Source: Spirochaetaceae bacterium (GTDB lineage: Bacteria > Spirochaetota > Spirochaetia > Treponematales > Breznakiellaceae). From it: a DNA stretch of 7,659 nucleotides. Made by a program: the position numbers and the translations under genes. Positions 5,913-7,659 of this stretch are shown one piece after another (position 1 is the stretch's first letter; every line of letters begins with the position of its first letter). The notes under the pieces were generated by a model, which saw only the letters and a program-made list of their open reading frames with translations, was not told the DNA's origin and ran no database searches. Where the stretch lies: assembly GCA_031280705.1 (NCBI GenBank), contig JAITGJ010000127.1, positions 1 to 7,659 on the forward strand. Reading direction: 5' to 3'.

Positions 5913-6629
5913 TTAGCGGCCGGAGCCGCCCGTCCACGCGGCCTCCAGAAATAAAACGCCTTCGCGGGTGATAAGGTCTCCAAGCGGCGCGCGGAATTCC
6001 GCCTTGCCGTCTGACGCCCGAACCGTCCAGAGCGGAGGCGCTACAACGCGCCGCCCTTCCCCATCGGTAAGGTACAGATCACCCCCGGACGGAAAACGGA
6101 ACCGTATGACAACTTCGCGCCCGTCCGCCGCCTCCCGCGCAAAATCCGCCTGAATTGATGAAGGCAACGCCTGAGCTTGTGAAGGCGATGCCTGTGAAGG
6201 CGACGCGTCCAACGCTTCGGTGAGCGCGAGGGAAAGAATGTGAGTTTCCGCCGTTTGACGGTACGTGGAAGCGCCGCTCCCGTCAAGAAATGCAAGGAGG
6301 GAAACGGGGCTGTCAAAATCAAGGCGCGCGCGGCACACCACATCCCCGTCCCGTTCCCGCATTGAGCCGGAATGGTAGCGGAGTCCCGTAATCCGCGCGG
6401 CGGCGCGGCGGAAATCGGCGGGGCCGGCGGGAACGGGAGGCCGCCCGCTGTTCCCGTCCTGGCGGCCAAGCGCGGCAAACTCCCCGGACAAGACATATTC
6501 CACGGTGATGGTTCCGCTTCCGTCCCGGCCCAGCACAATATCCGCGTATGCGTCAATACAGGAAGCAAGCGGGAGCGCGGACAGCATTACCGTCAACAGC
6601 AATACTGCGCGTTGTGAACGAAAAATCAC
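5913..6629 (-). CDS. Predicted lipoprotein of unknown function with Ser-Pro repeat linker
   Basis: The 238-residue product starts at GTG (6629-6627) with a hydrophobic signal (9-20) and lipobox LASC ending at Cys24. Directly after the cysteine comes IDAYADIVLGRDGSGTITVEYVLS, a strand-rich opening with a D-G-S-G-T turn. The C-terminal half includes VVIRFRFPSGGDLYL (173-187), a Trp strand (LWTV, 200-203) and FLEAAW. This layout loosely resembles LppM/DUF3153-type lipoproteins, but I cannot claim membership. Residues 142-158 contain tandem ASPSQ repeats, likely a flexible linker between two halves. The GTG start is supported by a strong GGAGG seven bases upstream, and the start codon shares one base with the TAG stop of the DUF503 gene. 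Last gene of the right-hand operon. Confidence 0.85.
   Translation of the reverse strand: MIFRSQRAVLLLTVMLSALPLASCIDAYADIVLGRDGSGTITVEYVLSGEFAALGRQDGNSGRPPVPAGPADFRRAAARITGLRYHSGSMRERDGDVVCRARLDFDSPVSLLAFLDGSGASTYRQTAETHILSLALTEALDASPSQASPSQAQALPSSIQADFAREAADGREVVIRFRFPSGGDLYLTDGEGRRVVAPPLWTVRASDGKAEFRAPLGDLITREGVLFLEAAWTGGSGR
6157..6207. repeat. 15-bp tandem repeat coding ASPSQ units
   Basis: Two adjacent 15-base units at 6178-6192 and 6193-6207 (TGTGAAGGCGAYGCS) differ at two positions. A degenerate copy at 6157-6171 matches the first unit at 11 of 15 bases, separated by six bases. On the coding strand the units read GCR TCG CCT TCA CAR, giving ASPSQ twice and then ALPSS. The unit shares the GCG TCG CCT core and its reading frame with the 18-bp repeat at 71-106. 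Confidence 0.75.
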
Positions 6630-6916
6630 TAAAATTCCTCCGAATGAATCCGCATATCATGAATGCGGACAGGCATTTCGTCTTCTATCATTTTGAACGC
6701 CTTGTTGAGCACCTTTTCCCCAAATACCCGCGAATTGGAAACCAGCGCTCCGCCCATTTCGGCAAACGCGAGAGAATCCTGCAAATCAATTTCGGCGGCG
6801 CTCATGCGAAATTTCCTGATCAGCCGGTCCCGGATCGAATTGATAATCCTGCGCTTGTCCTTAATGCTTGCAACGCCGGGAATTTCAAACAGTATTTGTA
6901 TCATTGAAACTATCAC
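6629..6916 (-). CDS. DUF503 (YlxP-like) family small protein
   Basis: The 95-residue product matches the DUF503 pattern: an N-terminal strand ending in IP (FEIPG), then SIKDKRRIINSIRDRLIRKF (the family's 'SLKEKR...L..R.KF'), SAAEID-QD, and a strand GGALVSNS before the C-terminal helix (FGEKVLNKAFKMIEDE). Family members are about 90-100 residues. In many bacteria a homolog (YlxP) lies beside rbfA and the nusA-infB cluster and is suspected to take part in ribosome or RNA metabolism, but its function is not settled. Here it is away from that cluster, between a TPR protein and a lipoprotein. The start is GTG at 6916-6914, giving the family's usual 13 residues up to the IP; an ATG at 6904 would be too short. 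The GTG overlaps the TPR stop (GTGA), and no clear Shine-Dalgarno is seen, so translation is probably coupled to the upstream gene. Confidence 0.88.
   Translation of the reverse strand: MIVSMIQILFEIPGVASIKDKRRIINSIRDRLIRKFRMSAAEIDLQDSLAFAEMGGALVSNSRVFGEKVLNKAFKMIEDEMPVRIHDMRIHSEEF
6637..6641 (-). promoter_or_regulatory. Shine-Dalgarno GGAGG inside the DUF503 gene for the lipoprotein
   Basis: On the minus strand GGAGG lies seven bases before the GTG at 6629, within the last codons of the DUF503 gene. It supports GTG as the lipoprotein start and allows independent ribosome loading on the polycistronic message. Confidence 0.8.
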
Positions 6917-7659
6917 GGCTGCTTTGCGGACGCTACTTCCTCGATAATGCGGCGAAGGCTTTCCCGGTGCGCCGGGGGAACACGCCCGCTCTGGAGTAGC
7001 GCTTCCATCTCGCCGTCTCCGGTAAATCCGTCCGCGACCGCGCCCTCAATTTCCGCGATCCCCTCCTCCGCATTGTCGGCAATGAGGAGCAGCCGCCCCA
7101 CGGCATAGCGGAGTTCCGCGGCGGATACGCCCGCGCGGCTGCTGCCGGCGGCGGCCTCCTGGAGCAGCAGCCGGTACTCTTCAAGCGCCCGCGCGTAGAA
7201 TTCCCCCGCCTCAAGCACCCCGGCGTATTCCAGGCGCACGCGGGAATCGTCGCCCGCGGCCAGATAACGGCGGTAATCTTCTATCGCCTCCACCTTGCCC
7301 TGATCGCGCCGCGCGCGGGCAAGCAGCAGTTCCGCCTCCCGGTTTCCCGCGAGCATTTCCGCGTAGCCGTTCAGCACTTCTTCCGCGCGCGCGGGCTCTT
7401 TAATCGCCATCAGGACAACGGCGTAACTGTATCCGCTGTCGGCGCTTTCCGGCACAAGTTCCAGGAGGCGGCCATAATACGCTTCCGCGTCCGTAAACCG
7501 TTCCAGGCGGATCAGCGTGTACGCGGCGGCGCGGAGCGCGGTTACATTTTTCCGGTCCTTTTGCAGAATCCGGTCAAAATAACGCAGGGCGAGCGTATAG
7601 TCGCCGCGCGCAAAGGCGATGCGTCCCAGCGTGTATTCAGACGCGCTTTGCGTCCGGTC
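6913..7659 (-). CDS. TPR-repeat protein, partial (N-terminus beyond right edge)
   Basis: The minus-strand frame is open from the window edge to the TGA at 6913-6915: 248 residues without a stop, so the true start lies outside. The sequence is a run of about six helix-turn-helix repeats of the tetratricopeptide type. Examples are YTLGRIAFARGDYTLALRYF, AYTLIRLERFTDAEAYYGRL, LLLARARRDQGKVEAIEDY and LEYAGVLEAGEFYARALEEY. They show the usual small residues and Tyr/Ala/Leu spacing, with a period near 34 residues. TPR domains form protein-binding scaffolds; no catalytic motif is visible in this part. An in-frame GTG at 7455 could be mistaken for the start but lies inside a repeat, so it is not used. 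The stop overlaps the DUF503 start by four bases. The missing N-terminus may carry a signal peptide or another domain, so the cell location is unknown. Confidence 0.85.
   Translation of the reverse strand, partial: DRTQSASEYTLGRIAFARGDYTLALRYFDRILQKDRKNVTALRAAAYTLIRLERFTDAEAYYGRLLELVPESADSGYSYAVVLMAIKEPARAEEVLNGYAEMLAGNREAELLLARARRDQGKVEAIEDYRRYLAAGDDSRVRLEYAGVLEAGEFYARALEEYRLLLQEAAAGSSRAGVSAAELRYAVGRLLLIADNAEEGIAEIEGAVADGFTGDGEMEALLQSGRVPPAHRESLRRIIEEVASAKQP

Noticed and set aside
6041..6568. Minus-strand open frame overlapping the right-hand lipoprotein in another frame
   Set aside because: The product is Arg/Pro-rich with no recognisable domain. The overlapping frame has a signal peptide, lipobox and strong Shine-Dalgarno.
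7453..7455. GTG at 7455 as the start of the TPR protein
   Set aside because: The frame continues open to the window edge with clear TPR sequence upstream, and this GTG lies inside a repeat, so the gene is partial.

Overview
The window reads as a piece of a GC-rich spirochaete chromosome, most likely a Treponema-type gut or host-associated species. This is inferred from three predicted lipoproteins with relaxed spirochaete-style lipoboxes, the arrangement of conserved genes and the codon use. No marker gene fixes the taxon. There are nine protein genes, two of them cut by the window edges. I saw no RNA gene, CRISPR array, insertion sequence or phage gene.

Left block (minus strand, 3794 down to 1): an apparent three-gene operon made of Enzyme I of the phosphotransferase system (ptsI), 21 bases of spacer, the double-GTPase ribosome assembly factor Der, and then, through an ATGA overlap, a class I SAM-dependent methyltransferase that runs off the left edge. 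No ptsH or sugar permease gene is next to ptsI. Der has an extra stretch of about 29 residues after its first DTGG motif and NKTE instead of NKxD in its first GTPase domain. The methyltransferase carries a Pro/Ala/Ser-rich repeat linker.

Middle block (plus strand, 3918 to 5755): three tightly packed genes for exported proteins. Two are tandem paralogous lipoproteins of unknown function, with a W-x-G start and a GD-x-GF end to the shared domain. The third is an NlpC/P60 cysteine peptidase, probably also lipid-anchored, whose GTG start overlaps the previous stop. A 123-base divergent region separates this block from ptsI. It holds a strong Shine-Dalgarno sequence for the lipoproteins and a possible ptsI promoter so close to the ATG that the mRNA could be leaderless.

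Right block (minus strand, 7659 down to 5913): a TPR-repeat protein entering from the right edge, a DUF503 (YlxP-like) small protein and a third lipoprotein. They are joined by a GTGA overlap and a TAGTG overlap, so they are very likely co-transcribed. A 157-base AT-richer convergent gap (5756-5912) contains a possible weak terminator for this block.

The feature most worth a second look is a short repeat whose coding strand reads GCG TCG CCT KCA MA. It is tandemly duplicated in the same reading frame in two unrelated genes (the methyltransferase and the right-hand lipoprotein) and inserts Ala-Ser-Pro linkers in both. The tandem lipoproteins linked to a cell-wall hydrolase and the unusual Der GTPase are the next most interesting. 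I found no convincing previously undescribed multi-gene system.
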